NCBI RefSeq assembly: GCF_002078875.1
Contig: NC_034414.1
Location: 18,887,883 to 18,951,882, forward strand
Direction of reading: 5' to 3'
Length of the DNA stretch: 64,000 nucleotides
From: Numida meleagris
Lineage: Eukaryota; Chordata; Aves; Galliformes; Numididae
The notes beneath the pieces were generated by a model that did not search any database, had not been told where the DNA came from, and saw only the letters and a program-made list of their open reading frames with translations. The translations under genes were made by a program, and so were the position numbers. Positions 1-21,500 of the stretch are shown one piece after another. Each line of letters opens with the position of its first letter. The stretch's first letter is position 1.

Positions 1-765
1 ATTTAAAATAAATTCTAATGAATATTTAGTTCTGGAAGTAGCACTGGAAAAGAAAAGGAAAAAGCCAGAAAAATCTCAAGGAGCTGTAGTTTTTGGCTTA
101 CTGGCCTTCCTCTGTCACTAAAGGTTAAGGGTTTGTGGAATGTTCTGTGGGAGCAAAAAGGCATGTAGCTGAGCTTGATATGTGGATTGTGCTAAAGTGG
201 GGAGTTGCAGTGTTACCTTTCCTTTTCCTGCTGTCTTTGAACATGTTTCTTCCGAGCTATTTTGTAGCAGACAAAACCATTTTACAAGAGGTAATGGGTG
301 TCCTAGTTATTTCATGATGATGACTAACATTAATAATTCCTGAATGCCTCCAGAACACTTGCTGAGGTATGGTGGGGAATACTTTTGCTGTTGTATAAAT
401 TTACCTGCTGAAAAGATTACTTTGGGTAAAGCAAGGGCTTAATTAAATGTTGCAATTCTTTTGTAAGAAGTTGCATTTTCATTGGGTACGCTACTTAGAT
501 TGCTGTTTTCCAAATGAGAGCTTTCACAATGGGATTTGATGCACATAAAGTAATGTACTTTTAGGTAATTCGTCTACTTCAGACGCTCCCTGAAGTATTG
601 TTGCAACTATGCAGAAAATTCTTGTATTATTGTGCCAAGATTTTAATTAGAAACAAAAAACAGAAAAAGTCATTCTCTTAGAATCTTACAGGATGTTCTC
701 AGGTTTCATAGTTTTATACTTTGGTTTCTTATCATAACACTTCTATGTGTATATGTTTCTTCAAG
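1..765 (+). other. CAT: CAT intron upstream of first visible exon
   Basis: AT-rich intronic sequence that ends in a pyrimidine-rich acceptor (tttcttcaag) at 765. If the gene has the human 13-exon structure, this is intron 3. I see no exon or repeat in it. The 60-residue frame at 135-317 has no recognisable content. Confidence 0.85.
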
Positions 766-8778
<8,013 letters not shown>

Positions 8779-9270
8779 AGCTACAGAGAATTACCATATG
8801 AATTTGCATCCATATAACTGCAGGACAACCTGTTGAAAATGTTATTGAATGTAGCTGACTTCTTCACAAGTATAGCAGTGTTTTACAGGCTTGATTTATA
8901 AGCTTTCAAGTGCCTGTATCTGTACTGGAAACAGTAAGTAACACAAGCTAACAATTCTAGTGCCTTTCAACACTAGTGCTTTACTGCTTGCTGAAAACAT
9001 GGTGTTTTCAAGGAAACTAATTAAAAACTTTTCATTTCTAAGAGGAAACCATGTTCTCTTCCATTTTTTTAAATTTAAAAATTTCTCTGGCTAAATTGCA
9101 CAATAAAACTTAAATAATGATACTGTGATTATCCTTACGGATAAACTTTTTCATGTTAAAAAGCTGATATTACTTAGTATTTCTAGTAGAATAGTTACTT
9201 GTATGTATTTGTAGATGCTTCCTTTTGAATTTGTTTTGTCTTCCAGAATTAAAGCAATACCTATGCAGTA
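8779..9270 (+). other. CAT: Probable CAT 3' UTR with polyadenylation signals
   Basis: AT-rich DNA directly after the CAT stop codon. An AATAAA lies at 9102-9107 and an ATTAAA variant near 9247, about 320 and 470 nt past the stop. Either would give a 3' UTR of ordinary length. The end is inferred, because the AATAAA copies near 10233 and 11021 could also be used. Confidence 0.5.
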
Positions 9271-11769
9271 GTTTTAGTTAAATATTGGTTATTTCTGATA
9301 TCTGTTGTCAAAAATGAAGCTGAATAGGAAGCTAATCTCATATGTAAGTTTCATTCTGAACACACATTTATGGTAACAAATTTCTACTTATTAATGCTGT
9401 GTTGGAGATATCTGTCCCCACCATCTCCCATAGATCAGTTATTTCCTAATAGCATACACTTCACAACCGAAGTGATTACATCTTAGAAGTCCGTGGGGGG
9501 GGGGGGGGAATGTTTCTTCTGGTTTACAAGAATTTAAATTGAAAAACATTGGTTTTCCAAATGTGTGGAATATTAACCTCCAAATACATGACTTACAAGC
9601 TTAGATGCCTTAAACTATTCCCAGTCACTCCTGAAGTTATTTGACTGCTGTAATCTGATGTTGCTATCTATTGCTTAACCCAGAGATGGTTTTCAGAATT
9701 TGACTTTAATTGAAATGGTATGCGTGTATGAATGTGCATGCATCTATATAGGGATGAAAGGGATAGCTACTGATTTTAGACATATTGGAATGTTGCACAC
9801 TGTTTGCAATTTAGTTAATCAGTCCAAAAAAAGGCACCCTTTGGATTGAAAAGTGTTCATTTTTCTGATAGTCCAAGAGTTTCTTTGGCATATTGATATT
9901 TTATCTACAGTTACGGAGTATAATCTTTAGTAATATCTTATGAACTGAGACACAATGAATGTGCTTATGTTTTAACTATATTCTGAGACATTAAGTACTA
10001 CGATAATTATGGAATTTCTGGTCTTGTCTTACTTGAATGTGTATGGTGTTGGCCTAAGAAAGTACAGTTAGCACCTGAATGTTTCACAGTATGTTCATAC
10101 AACAAAGCCATGACTAAATCTATTTTGTTACAGAGGCCAAAATCCCAACTAATATTTTTCTTAATTATTTAATTTGAAAGTGTCACCCAGTTATGGGGTA
10201 ACTAGTGCTCAAATTGGCTGCTGGAATTTAGAATAAAAATTTATCATGCCTGTTACACATTGAAACTATTTGTAACAGAGTAAAAAATGTTTTCTAACTG
10301 TGCTCAATAGGCAATTTGCCATGCATCTAAAATTCTAGCAAGTGTTAATAATTATTCTGCCTGTTACTTTCCCTCCTCCCTTGGTGAAGAGAAAGATCAG
10401 TGCATATATGTAATCAGTCCAGATCTTAGTTACACAACATTACCCTCAATTTGAAATATATCCTTTCCTTGTTTGTCTGCAATATTGTTTCACTAGCATT
10501 TGGATTGGAAAAAGCATGAATGATAATAAAAGATTTCAGAGCCCAGCTACTAGCTTTTAAGCAAATATTATACCAGTTTCAATAATTGGTGCTTTTGAGG
10601 CTCTGCCTTGAATTGTATTTTGAATAAGTGTACTTCTTGATTTAGATTTCAAGCACAAATTAGCTTTATGAGAAGTGATGCAGATAGATTAAAAGAAAAA
10701 AAGTTGATAAAGTACTGTTCCATTAACTAGAAACACTGTAGAAAGCTACTTCAACTCATTTATGTACTAACCTATTGTGAAAAATCAGCTGTGTGATAAA
10801 GTAAAATAATATTAAATGACAGTCTGTTTTATCCTGGGATTTGTCTGGATATTTGCACGAGGGGGCTGGTGGGAAAAGAACAGTTGTATAAATGGGTAGG
10901 AATTTTTCTTGCTGGCACAGAATCGTAATGAGTCTTGGGGAAAAAAGAGTAAGAGGGACTTAATCTGTAATTCTCATGATCTCTGCTAAATGGATTATGC
11001 TGCCTTTCTTTTATTTCTGAAATAAAACAATTACATATTTCTTAGCTATATGTTGCCGTTTTCTTGAGCATATATTCACTTAGTTTATTTAAAATGAAAG
11101 CATGGACTTGTTGATTGGGGTTTTTTGAGGGTTGTTTTTTTTTTGAGATAGTGTAGAAGCTGTTCAAGTTCTGGGAAATTGGTATCTATTTCAGAACACA
11201 AGTTGCTTGGACTGCAGAGGCTCTGATGAAGACTGCATAAGCAAAGGCTTTAGACTCGGATTGACGCTTCAAATTCATGTGTGGGTGCAAACAAGTAAAT
11301 TCTGTTTAGCTTTGATATGACAAACTACCTGTTCGGAACCTTCTCAATCTGCAAAGCCTTCTGAAAAGAGAGTGCTGCTTGAATCTGTGGTACAGCAGTG
11401 CCTGAGACCATGTACCCTGTGAAAGGGAAAAAATTGCTTTTGAACTTCACTGTGGCTTTTATTGATGAAGTCTTCCTTAAGCTTCTATATGCTAAAGAAC
11501 CTTTTGATATTTTTCATCTAAAGTATTCAGTTACAATTTACAGAATAATCATAAATATCCAGTTTTGCATCAGAGTTAACTCATTCTATTGGATTCTATA
11601 AACAAAGGATATGGAGTTGAAATAAAAGACTTGAAATATGTCTCAGTGTTACCATATAGCCTTTCAAAAGGCTGTCAGCATAGATTCTTGTTCTTCAATA
11701 TATATTACCCAAACATTCCATCTTCCCTTTCTTTTCTTGCACTTGCTACTTGTTTGTGGGCAAGGAACA
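9271..11769. other. AT-rich intergenic DNA 3' of CAT
   Basis: I recognise no gene. It holds a 14-base G run (9495-9508) and several AATAAA-like motifs that may extend the CAT 3' UTR in some transcripts. The 67-residue frame at 11398-11601 has no recognisable content. Confidence 0.6.
9495..9508 (+). repeat. Poly(G) run, 14 bases
   Basis: Uninterrupted run of 14 G on the plus strand about 720 bp past the CAT stop. It is prone to length variation and sequencing error. Confidence 0.9.
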
Positions 11770-12010
11770 GAAACATGTGGGACAGCTCACACAACTGGAG
11801 TGCTGTCATCTATGGCTATGTCCTCTTTAGGAAAGACGGGCTGGTGAGGTGGTGGAGTTTCTCTTTATGTGAGAGAGCAACTAGAATGTATTGAGCTCCA
11901 CTTGGAGGGGAATGAGGAACAAGTGGAGTACTTGTGGGTAAGAATTAAGGGGCAGGTTAACATAGCACACACCAGTATCACCTACAAGCAACCTGATCAG
12001 GAGGAGGGAA

Positions 12011-12412
12011 GTGGATGAGGCCTTTTACAAACAGCTAGAAGTAGCCTCACAGTCAATCCCTGGCAATGGTTCTTGTGGTGGACTTCAACCATCCTCATGT
12101 TGGATAAGCAACCTGGCCAGGCACACCAGCTCTAGGTGGTTCCTGCAATATGTTGATGATAACTTTCTGATGCAGGTGGTGGAGGAGCTGATGAGAAGGG
12201 GTGTGCTCCTTGACCTTGTTCTTACTAACAAGGAAGGGCTGGTCAGTGATGTGGTGGTTGGGGGAAGCTTGGGATGCAGTGATCACAAGATCGTGGAGTT
12301 CCAGATTTTGTGTGGGAGAAGCAAAGCAGTAAGTAGAATTGCTACCCTGGACTTCAGAAGACTCAACTTTTCTTCAAAGACCTACTTGGAGGTATCCCAT
12401 GGGCTTGAGCAT
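12011..12412 (+). pseudogene. CR1 ORF2 endonuclease-domain remnant
   Basis: This is the longest open stretch within the CR1 copy, 134 codons. Its middle and end carry DNFLMQV, the LLDLVLTNKEG motif and the GCSDHKIVEF block. The SDH triad belongs to the apurinic endonuclease fold of CR1-like LINEs. The first part is frameshifted relative to the family. It is not a host gene. Confidence 0.88.
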
Positions 12413-12530
12413 TAGAAGGTAAGGGGGGCCAGGAGAGCTAGTTGGCACTTAAACACCACTTCTTCCAAGCTCAAGATCAGTGCATCCCTAAGAGTAAGTA
12501 ATTAGGGAAAGGTGGCTAGAGGCCTGCTGG

Positions 12531-12717
12531 ATGAGCAAGGAACTCCTGGATAAACTGAAAAGAAAGAAGAAAGTCCATGAAATGTGGAAAAAGGGCCTGT
12601 CCACCTGGGAGGAATATAGAAATGTTGTCAGGGCCTGTAGGGAGGCAAGGAGGAAGGCTAAGGCCCTCTTGGAATTAAAGCTTGTGAAGGAGATAAACAA
12701 TAACGAGAAAGGTGGTG
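12531..12717 (+). pseudogene. CR1 ORF2 linker remnant
   Basis: Basic, helical segment (KELLDKLKRKKKVHEMWKKG, then WEEYRNVVRACREARRKAKA) that matches the CR1 region between endonuclease and reverse transcriptase. It goes out of frame just before 12720 and continues as [19 protein letters not shown] in another frame. Confidence 0.87.
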
Positions 12718-13503
12718 TTTGTTTTTAAGTATGTCAATAGTAAAAGGAAGACTAGGGGAAGTGTGGGTCCCCTACTAAATGAGGTGGGTGCTTTTGTAAT
12801 AGGGGACACTGAGAAAGCAGAGATTCTGAATGCCTTTTTTTTGCTTCAGTCTTTATTGCCAAGACTAGCCCTCTGGCATTCCAGATCCTGGAGGTAAGAG
12901 AGCAAGTGTAGATAAAGGAAGACTTTCCATTGATCAAGGTGGATCTGCTCAGAGAGCATCTAGCCAAAATCAATGTACACAAATCCATGGGCCCTAATGA
13001 GATGCACCCACATGTGCTGAGAGAACTGGTGGAAGAGATTGCTGAACCACTCTATCATCTCTGAAAGGTCCTGGCAAGTGGGAGAGGTGCCTGAAGACTG
13101 AGGGATAGCCAATGTCACGCCAGTCTTCAAAAAGGGCAAGAAGGAGGATCTGGGAAACTACAGGCCAGTCAGCCTCACCCTTGTCTGTGGAAAGGTGATG
13201 GAACAACTTGTTCTGGATGCCATCTCCAAGCAATTGGAAGATAAGGTTATCAAGAGAAATGGCCCCAAACTTGAACAATGAAAGTTCTGTATTAACAAGC
13301 AGAAGAACTTCATGGTAACGGTGACAGAGTACATGAACAGGTTGCCTAGAGAGATTGTGGAGCCTCCTTCTGTGGAGATACTCAAGACCCATCTGGAGGC
13401 CTACCTGTGTGAACTATTGTAGGGTACCTGCTTTAGCTTAATGGGGGGAGGGAGTTGGACTCGATGATCTATTGTCCTTTCCAACCCCTGTGATTCCATG
13501 AAC

Positions 13504-15353
13504 TGTTACCTCGTGCGTATTGTAAGATAACCTTTACAAAATAGTGCATAAGCGCATCTTTTGATCATGAGTTGGAAAGGGCATTATGACACAGCACTCC
13601 TGGATGTTTTAATAGATTGTTTAACACAAACAGCTGTTCCTTAGCTTCACTGGCACGGCCAGATAAAGTCAGTCTGAACAAATGATTGTAGTTTATAACT
13701 TATGCTGTAAATCATGCTAGTTAAGAGTAGAGGTTAAGCTGAAACTTTAATGCTGTCAAGTCAGAGTAGAACTAAACTCTGGGTCATGAGGAAGACTAAA
13801 GAAACATGTTGTGCAGTAGTAGAATGGACTAGATAGCTAACAGTTGCAGATATGTTTTATTTTAACTTAGGATAGTTGTGCTTAAGACTGACCACTGTTC
13901 TGTGCTACTAAGTTAACAATGACAGGTGTTACAAACCTGCCTTTACAAAGAAAAACCTGCTTTTTTTTAAAAGGCACAGGAGTGGGGAATTAGGAGATAG
14001 CATTATTGTTCAGTAAGTGTTGCCTATTTGTACAAGTAATCCAGGTGACAAATCAATTTATGACTATGTACTGTGAAAACTAAGACAGTTTATGTGACAT
14101 GACACAATCTTGCATTTTGACTTTGTGTTCTGCTCAAATGAAATTAAATATTTGCTTTGTAGGTTATTGCAATACAGTTTTTGGTTGCGTTAAGACTTAC
14201 TCAATTTCTTCATAGTTTTTCAGACGTTCATTGGTAACAATAGAATGAGAAATGAGTTAGAGAGTTTTAAAACCTAAAGCTTCTCCAGGATCTTTTCGTT
14301 TTGTTGCTAGATTGGAGAGTGCTAACACCTAAGGAAAGGAAAACAAAGTAGCAGATTCTAGTATTGCAGTGGATGTTTGTTGAAGAGAGCTATAACAAGA
14401 GGTGACTTAGTATATGGAATTGCTTCATCTTCTCTGGGGAAAGGGTGAGGTAGATTAGGGTTAGATAGTTATTGCTTCATGTATATTACAGAAAGTAAGT
14501 CCTGAATTCCTTTCTTGAACCAACTAGTGAATTGTTTGGTGGAAGCCACTCATGAGAACCATCTGCTAAGCTTGCTTTAGGTATCTATGACTTAGCATCC
14601 ATAAAATCAGTCTTGCTGATTTGCGAAATAATTTTATAATCTGCTCATTTTAGGGAAAATGGCTGTGTACTTGTTCTTCTGGAGAGCTGATGCATGAGCT
14701 GACAGGCATGCAAGCCACTGTTTCTCATAAAATTACATCTAAGCAAGAGTCTTCTCTTATGAGATGCCACAGGAGGAAATAGTTATTGTGGGTTGAATCT
14801 GCATTTCACCTGTGAGAGCCTCTGAGTTGGAACTCCATTAATCCTCCTTTTTAAAACTGTTTCATCATTATCTGCAAGTTAAAAGTTAATTGGGTGAGTG
14901 AATGTGAAGAAATATCTACTTTCTTACTAAATATTATGGGCATCAGTTTGTGATGCTAAGAAAATATTTTATTGGCTGTAAGCAATGAAGCTGTTGACTA
15001 GAGATGAACTTCCACATATCTATCTGTTTTCTGTTTGCTGTATTTCAAAGTTAAGTAACAGGCTGTATGAAGAGTTAATACTAATTTTGAGACCTTAATC
15101 TAGAAGTCTGCATGAGGAAAACATCTTCAAAGATGCATATAGTTCGACTAGACCTTCTTGCAAAATGTATTTTTAGGTGTGTTAAGAGCTGTTTTTTAAC
15201 ATCATAGATAGGAATTCCAGACAATGAATGTTTAGACATGAAAAAATGTGTTCACTGTTACAACAGGCCTTCATAGCCTACTTTGCTTGGGTGCTGAGAG
15301 GAGGGGAAAAAGGTGCAACTGATTTTTTTTTTTTCCACTGATAATAAGCTTTG
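13504..15353. other. Intergenic DNA, no gene seen
   Basis: Unique-looking AT-rich sequence between two CR1 copies. I could not recognise an exon, RNA gene or further repeat in it. Confidence 0.55.
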
Positions 15354-15500
15354 CACAGAATCACAACTGTGGGGGTTGAAAGACACCTCTGGAGATCATC
15401 TGATCCAACCCTCTGCTAAAGCAGGTTCCCTAGAGTAGGTTAAACAGGAAAGTGTTCAGGTCAGTTTTGAATATTTCCAGAGAAGGAGGCTCCAACATTT
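15354..15500 (-). mobile_element. CR1 3'-end fragment
   Basis: Reverse-complement CR1 tail: an agaatcaca start, then a ggttgaaagacacctctgg-like block, gatcatctgatccaaccctctgc, and ttttgaatatttccagagaa. It is a typical severely 5'-truncated copy, about 150 bp. Confidence 0.9.
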
Positions 15501-18500
15501 TAGAAAGAAAAGTAGTATTCTTGTTTGCCTGTAATATTTTAAATTATTTTTAATGCAAAATAATTTTACTCTTGAACCCTTCTTTTTGCCCCTCTTTTCC
15601 TCCTAATTATTCAGTCCTCATTCTGCTTCTGGGCTGTCTTGTGGCCTTCATTTCCCTCCTTCTGTCTAAGAGGAAGAAGACAGATATGTGCCCTTTGACT
15701 GTATTTCTCAGTGCAAAGTGAACAGGAACTGAAGGGTCCTGTCTTGAATGGACATGCACACATGTACCATATAATCTGCATCACAGAAAGCCAGTTCAAA
15801 TAAGGAAAACTCATAATTTAGCCTTCCAGCTGGAGGTTTTAAAGGCACTCATATGCTAACCTCAAGCCAAACCGTTCTGTACTTGGGGTATTTCTTGTCG
15901 CGGAGTTTGAGGCTTCAACACAATATTGCAGAAATGGATCAATACAGAGATACAGTGCATGTTCTATCTTTTGTTGTTGCTGGATTATGTCAAGATACAC
16001 AGTCCATGGTAAAGCTTGGCCTTCCTTCATAGGCAGTATTCTAGAATTTAGTTGGAACTAAGACTTGACCTCATAGTTGTGTTGAGATGACCCAGGGTAT
16101 GACATACAAAGCTGAATTTGAGCACTTGATCCAGCTGACACTGAGGATGTAATGGGCAATTGCACAAAGCTGGTTTGGGCAGAACTGAAAGAAGATACAA
16201 TGCTCCATTTTGGAGATTGCAAATGTAACTAAAGCAAGTTTGCCAAATCTGTGGTTTGACTCAGTAACGGCTAGATTCCCATTTAAATCTTTGATCTGGT
16301 ATCAGAGATAAAGACCTTTATAATCTGTGCTCAACCACCATCTCCCAAGTAACCATTAAAGGTACTAGCAAAGTCTGTGTCACATTCCCTCTCTCTTTTG
16401 TCCCGTTAGTAAAGTACCACTATACTTTTCTTAGGAAAATTTTTCACATGAGAAGTTCAGAGGTCCTTTTCTTGTTCAAGATGATTTCAGTTGTGGGGAT
16501 GGATCACATAGACTGAAGATTCCCAAAAATGCCCTGTGTGTGCAAAGTTTGCCTCTTTCCGTAATCTGACAGCTAATTGAGGCTAAACAATGAGACACTG
16601 GTGTAAAAGGAGCAAGTGAAATAGCTTGATATCAGATTCACTGGTGGTGATATTTTTACAGCCTGGATTGCTGTATAGAGCTGATGTGACTTAGTAGTAC
16701 AATAAAAGCTTGAACTATGTCATGGTGAAGTTCCACCCAAAGTTGAACTTCAACTCTAGTACAATTGGAGGTCTCACTTCATTGCTTTCTGAGAGAAAAC
16801 AGGCCTTCAGGAGCTGTGCTGAAGCTTATTTTCAGGTGTTTTTATTATTATTTTTTTTTACATCCTGCTTACCAGAGCAGAATAACTGTATTTTTTTTTT
16901 CTCCCCAAGCCTAGAAATTACAGCCTGACCTGTTTTGTTAAGTGATGATAGTTTACCTTGAAAGAAAACATTAGATGCAGGTTACTTCAACCTTTTCTTC
17001 AGAGGAACGTGGGCACACTATTCTGATAATTTCTTGAAAACCTTGAAACACTCACCTCAATCTTGTTTCAGTTCAACTCAAATATTGTAAAACTGTAATG
17101 AAACAAGACAGAAGCAAAACTGCACATCCTGTTTGATAGTATATGATAAAAAATGTTCAGTACAGACTTGCTGTGGCTGTTAACATCAGTGCTTATTCTT
17201 TCATTATTCCTCTCACTTGTTACCATTTTTAAACTTTTGTTCATTTTTTGAATGACTTTTGTTCATGCTGAGAATTCTGGTTTTTTATATTTATTTCAAT
17301 ACCTTTTTTTGATGCAGTAAGCCTTTGTATAACAATGAGATTATTGTTTCAGCATTAACAGAATTTAGTGTTTGTCTATACATGAATGGCTGGCGAAGAA
17401 TTGTTTCTTTTCTGTTCTCTCCACTTAGATCTCAAGAACCTGTTTGACTTTGTGCAAATATTTTCTAAGAATTACTGAAGAATAAGAATGATGGAAGAGA
17501 GTGTTAACAAACTAAGTTGCAACACTCCCGAACAGAATGGAAATATAAAATGCTTAAGGCAGCTTTCTCTGGCTCAGTGCTAGGGGTGGATGGCGTGCAA
17601 GTTTTTAGCTTGAAATCCATCCATCTCTCAGCTGCAGATTCTGATAGGGTAGTGGCTATCAGGCATGGCCACTGAAAATGTGTGAATAAGAGGATAGCTG
17701 AGCTCTTGTGGAAGCTGACATATCACTGTCTATGTTCAGATGGCACTGTTGTGCGAGATGGTACAGCATTGTCTAGGAGATGAGTCTCCTGGTGGTCAGA
17801 ACCCAACCACTAATCTTCCACTTCCCCTCAGCTTGCTTTATTCAGTCCATCGCAATTACTTCACCCTTCTAGATCATATCCAGACTTTTTTGTTGTTCCT
17901 CCTCACCTACATCAAATAGCTCACTGAAACGTTTTGTTTCTTCACCCTGATGTTGTCTTTACATAATAGATCAAAGGAAATGAAGCACAGTAATTGGCTG
18001 CCTGACCAAACATCTTTTGTTTGGCTGCTTTAGTGAAAGTCTGCCCAGATGTGGCAATGACTAACCCTCGGTCTGTGCAGAGGTCTGTACGACCTGTTCC
18101 CTGCTGGCTCTGCTGAAGTAGCAGGTGCTTGGCTCTGGCAAGTAAGCTGGCCAAACCAGCACTGCTTCAAATTATGCAACCATTGCTCTGACTAAAGGTG
18201 TAACCTTCGACTAAAGTCTAACATATTTTGTCTTGCTTGCATTTTTTCCTCTGTGATTTTTCTGTTAAATGCAGTTAAATAAGGGGTTAAGCCTGGTTAA
18301 ATAAGATGGTAGCCTGAGTTGAGGTAAAAATCCAAATTGGCACATATTAAGAAATTAAGAAACCACACAGCAGCATACCTCTACCTAATTGCTCTCACAT
18401 CGTATACAGGTTTTTTGACGGTGTTCCAAGTGTTGTGGAGGGAAGCTGGGAAAGAGAATGAAGAAATGTATAGCCATTTTGCCTGCTTTACTTATTGCAT

Positions 18501-21500
18501 GTTATTGTGCAATCAGAGGTACTTTGGGCACAGTGATTTCCTCTGAGGCTCATCTTTCTTGAGGTCTGAAACAAATTACAAGCTTTTTTTATGGTTCTCC
18601 CTCTGACAGGTGTATATGTATAAGTTTCTAAAGAATGCAGGATAAGGAGTAGCTTCAACACCTATAAAATAGAAGTACAGTTACACTCTTAACTTTGGCT
18701 AAGATTTGTCAGTACTCTAATAGATACAGCTTGCTGCTTCAAAGGAAACATTCAAATATTATGGTTTTCTATTATTTAACATTCAACATTACAAGACACT
18801 GAACGTGTTTAATTCATTAATTTCTAGTTATTGATCTGAGGCACCATTTATAAAGTAAGTTTGATTTCAACAGTGGTATTTCTTAAAACACATTGTTTTT
18901 CAGAGAAAACTTATAGGAAGAAAAAATCTTAGTTCAGATTTCCAAAGTCACTTATAATGGAAATTTTCCTGGACTCCCCATTTCAGGATATGACCTCTGG
19001 AAGAAAATAAAAATTTTAGGCTAGTTGGAATAAAGACCATATTTTAGAATGTCTGTTGACTTTATTGTGCTTCCTTTGTTCTCCAGATATTTAGAAAAGA
19101 TGATCTCGTGGTGATGCTAATTTTACTTCACTCCGTTTTTTTCATGTACCATAACTTCATGACGTAAGAGTCATTTTTCATGTCTTTCTGTGAGTTGCCT
19201 AACTGTAATTTGTACTTGTTTTATTGTTTGGCCCTTGCCGTGATTATCTTGTGTGTAAAATCTCACCAAGCTATTAAATATTTTGCTGAGGTAATAGAGG
19301 CAGCCTTTTTTTCCAAACCTATGCTACCTATCATTTAAAAGTACTGATAAGATGACAGAAGATAGCTGCGGAAGAGTTTGGCAGCTTCTCCTGTTTGCTC
19401 TGGCACTGATCCATATTGCTAAGTCTTTCTTCCACAGTTATCCACAGCCCTCCATAACAATGTTGCTCAACCTTCTTTCATGCTGTTCTGTGCAAATGGT
19501 CTTCAACAAATAGAAACATTTGCAGCTCATTGTTTTTTATTGCAGCTTCACTTACTAGGGAGTTGACTGTAAGTCACGCTAGGAGCCCAATAATGTCCAA
19601 GATCCTGATTTTGCAGTTCTTCAAAATCAGAAGTTATTTTAAGAGAGTACTTCAAGTAATTCAAAAAGGCTGTTAGAAGTAGCGACTTGCGTAGGAACAC
19701 TAACATCACTTTGTACCTCAACGATATGATTCTCTGGGTAAATGTTAGTCAACAATGGAGAAAAGTGACAGCACTGAGTTCTGCTCCTCTCCTTTTCTTC
19801 CACAGTTTGCAAGAATCACTTCTTTTACTCCCACGGTTCTGGAATAGCACTTTGTACTGTTAACCTCTAAACATGATTGCAGAAAATAGTTTAATTAATA
19901 ACAAATCTCTTATGCTCTGGATGATCATACCAGGTTAAAGGTTTTTATTTAAAAAGTCAGGGCTGAGTATTTGGAAGTAAGTAATTCAGGCAATCATTGT
20001 ACAAGCAATACAAAGTCCACTCATTATCTAATCAGAGGCTTTCTTGTATATTTTTTTTCCAGGTGAGTTTTCCATTTATTAACCTCTTCGCAGTCATTGT
20101 TATAAGCAAGCAGTCTTAACTGCTGATATTTAAATTATTTTTTCTTGTTCTCAAAGTCACTTTTGCAAAAGTTACCCTTTTATTTCAGGATCTGAGGATC
20201 CACTCACAATGGATGTGCACTCTTACTAATTCATGAAGACACTGGCTCCTCTCAACAGTGATTCAAAGTAGATTAGCCCCTTTCTCTGCTTTGCTTTCTG
20301 ACTGGCAGAGCCAAAGTCCAAGTCCTCTGAGATAATTAAAGTTCACTTGGAGTTCTTGAAGCTGCCTTCATCTTGATGTTGAGACAAGTCTGTAGCTCAC
20401 TTTAAACCTTGAGTCTGGACCCCGTGCTTCTGTTCCCTTATTCTCCATGGTCAGTGCTTAAGACCAAATGGCTGGCACTCAACCTTGTTTGAAGCCAATT
20501 TAAAAAGTAACTAGGATATATTCATGAGCAAGAGAAACTCTGTGTCATCACAAGTTCATGTGATGGTCGTTCCTGCAAGCAAACCAAACTTGTATAAACA
20601 ATGACAAAACTTTACACTTTTACCTGCCTTCTTGTTCTTCTCCTCTCACCTGATTTTATTTTCAGTCCAAACTCTCGGGTTTATATCCAGAGCTGTTCAA
20701 GAATCAGAGATTATTAAATGTCAACAGTAGAAGACTTATTGGTTTAGGTGGTTTAAATCAAAAGGTAAATAGCAACATCCATTCTACTGATAGTTGTAAG
20801 ATTTTTGAACATACAAAATGCAAAGAAGCGTCAGCCTTAAACTTATCATTTTTCATCAGTGGTAATGTTGCACATACAGTGGTGGTGAGATACAAACCAT
20901 TATGGACATGGACCTGGTTGTGATAGGCAAGATGGGGTCTTTTTACATGCTGATATAGTTATTGTATAATCACCATCTGCTCATAAGTTGTCTTTTCACA
21001 GCTGGTGTGGAGAGAACTATCCTGTGCAACGGGTAGGAAAGTGAAACTGCTGCAAAAACTCCATCCAGTGCTCCTACTATTTACAGTTGTTCAGAGGTAC
21101 TTTGCAAAATGCACTAGATAACTTGTGAGGCATTATTTATAAGAAAAAGCCATTCTGAAAAGCAACTCATGAAAAAGTTTTCCTAACTGTAAGATTTAAC
21201 AAGTCTTACTTGACTTTGTTTCCTTTAATTACAATTTATTTGTGGCACATAACAGTCTTTCAAAGTGGAGGAGGAAATAATTCCAAGAGAAACGGAGCGG
21301 GTGTGAAAATGGGAGCGTCCAGAGCGCTGGAGTTCTGGCTGAGGCCGCAGCACAGGCTGTTTTAGCTCAACTGTGGCCTCTGATGGAGAATTCTGGCATT
21401 GCAAGTCAGCTGGTTTTTAAGTAGCTGTTAAGAATTTGAAATGCAGAATTGCACTTCTTATGGGAACAAGTGGTCCTACTGGAATACGAGAGTAAATTAA

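Larger units (their letters stand above)
11770..13503 (+). mobile_element. CR1-type LINE, 5'-truncated and internally deleted
   Basis: Degraded plus-strand CR1 retrotransposon. Translation fragments follow the CR1 ORF2 order. Endonuclease pieces come first: WDSSHNWSAVIYGY near 11780, DEAFYKQLEVASQS near 12014, DNFLMQV and LLDLVLTNKEGLVSDV at ~12150-12250, and LGCSDHKIVEF at ~12270-12305. The linker follows: NKELLDKLKRKKKV-like at ~12535 and [14 protein letters not shown] at ~12740. Then comes the reverse transcriptase start, VTPVFKKGKKEDLGNYRPVS at ~13117-13175. Shortly after the last motif the sequence jumps to the CR1 3' end (residues like LKTHLEAYL, then the ttggactcgatgat tail and a gattccatga end). 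The catalytic RT core is therefore missing. Stops and frameshifts occur throughout, so the copy is dead. The 5' border is approximate. Confidence 0.93.

Noticed and set aside
12994..13392. 132- and 75-codon minus-strand frames
   Set aside because: They are antisense to the plus-strand CR1 element.
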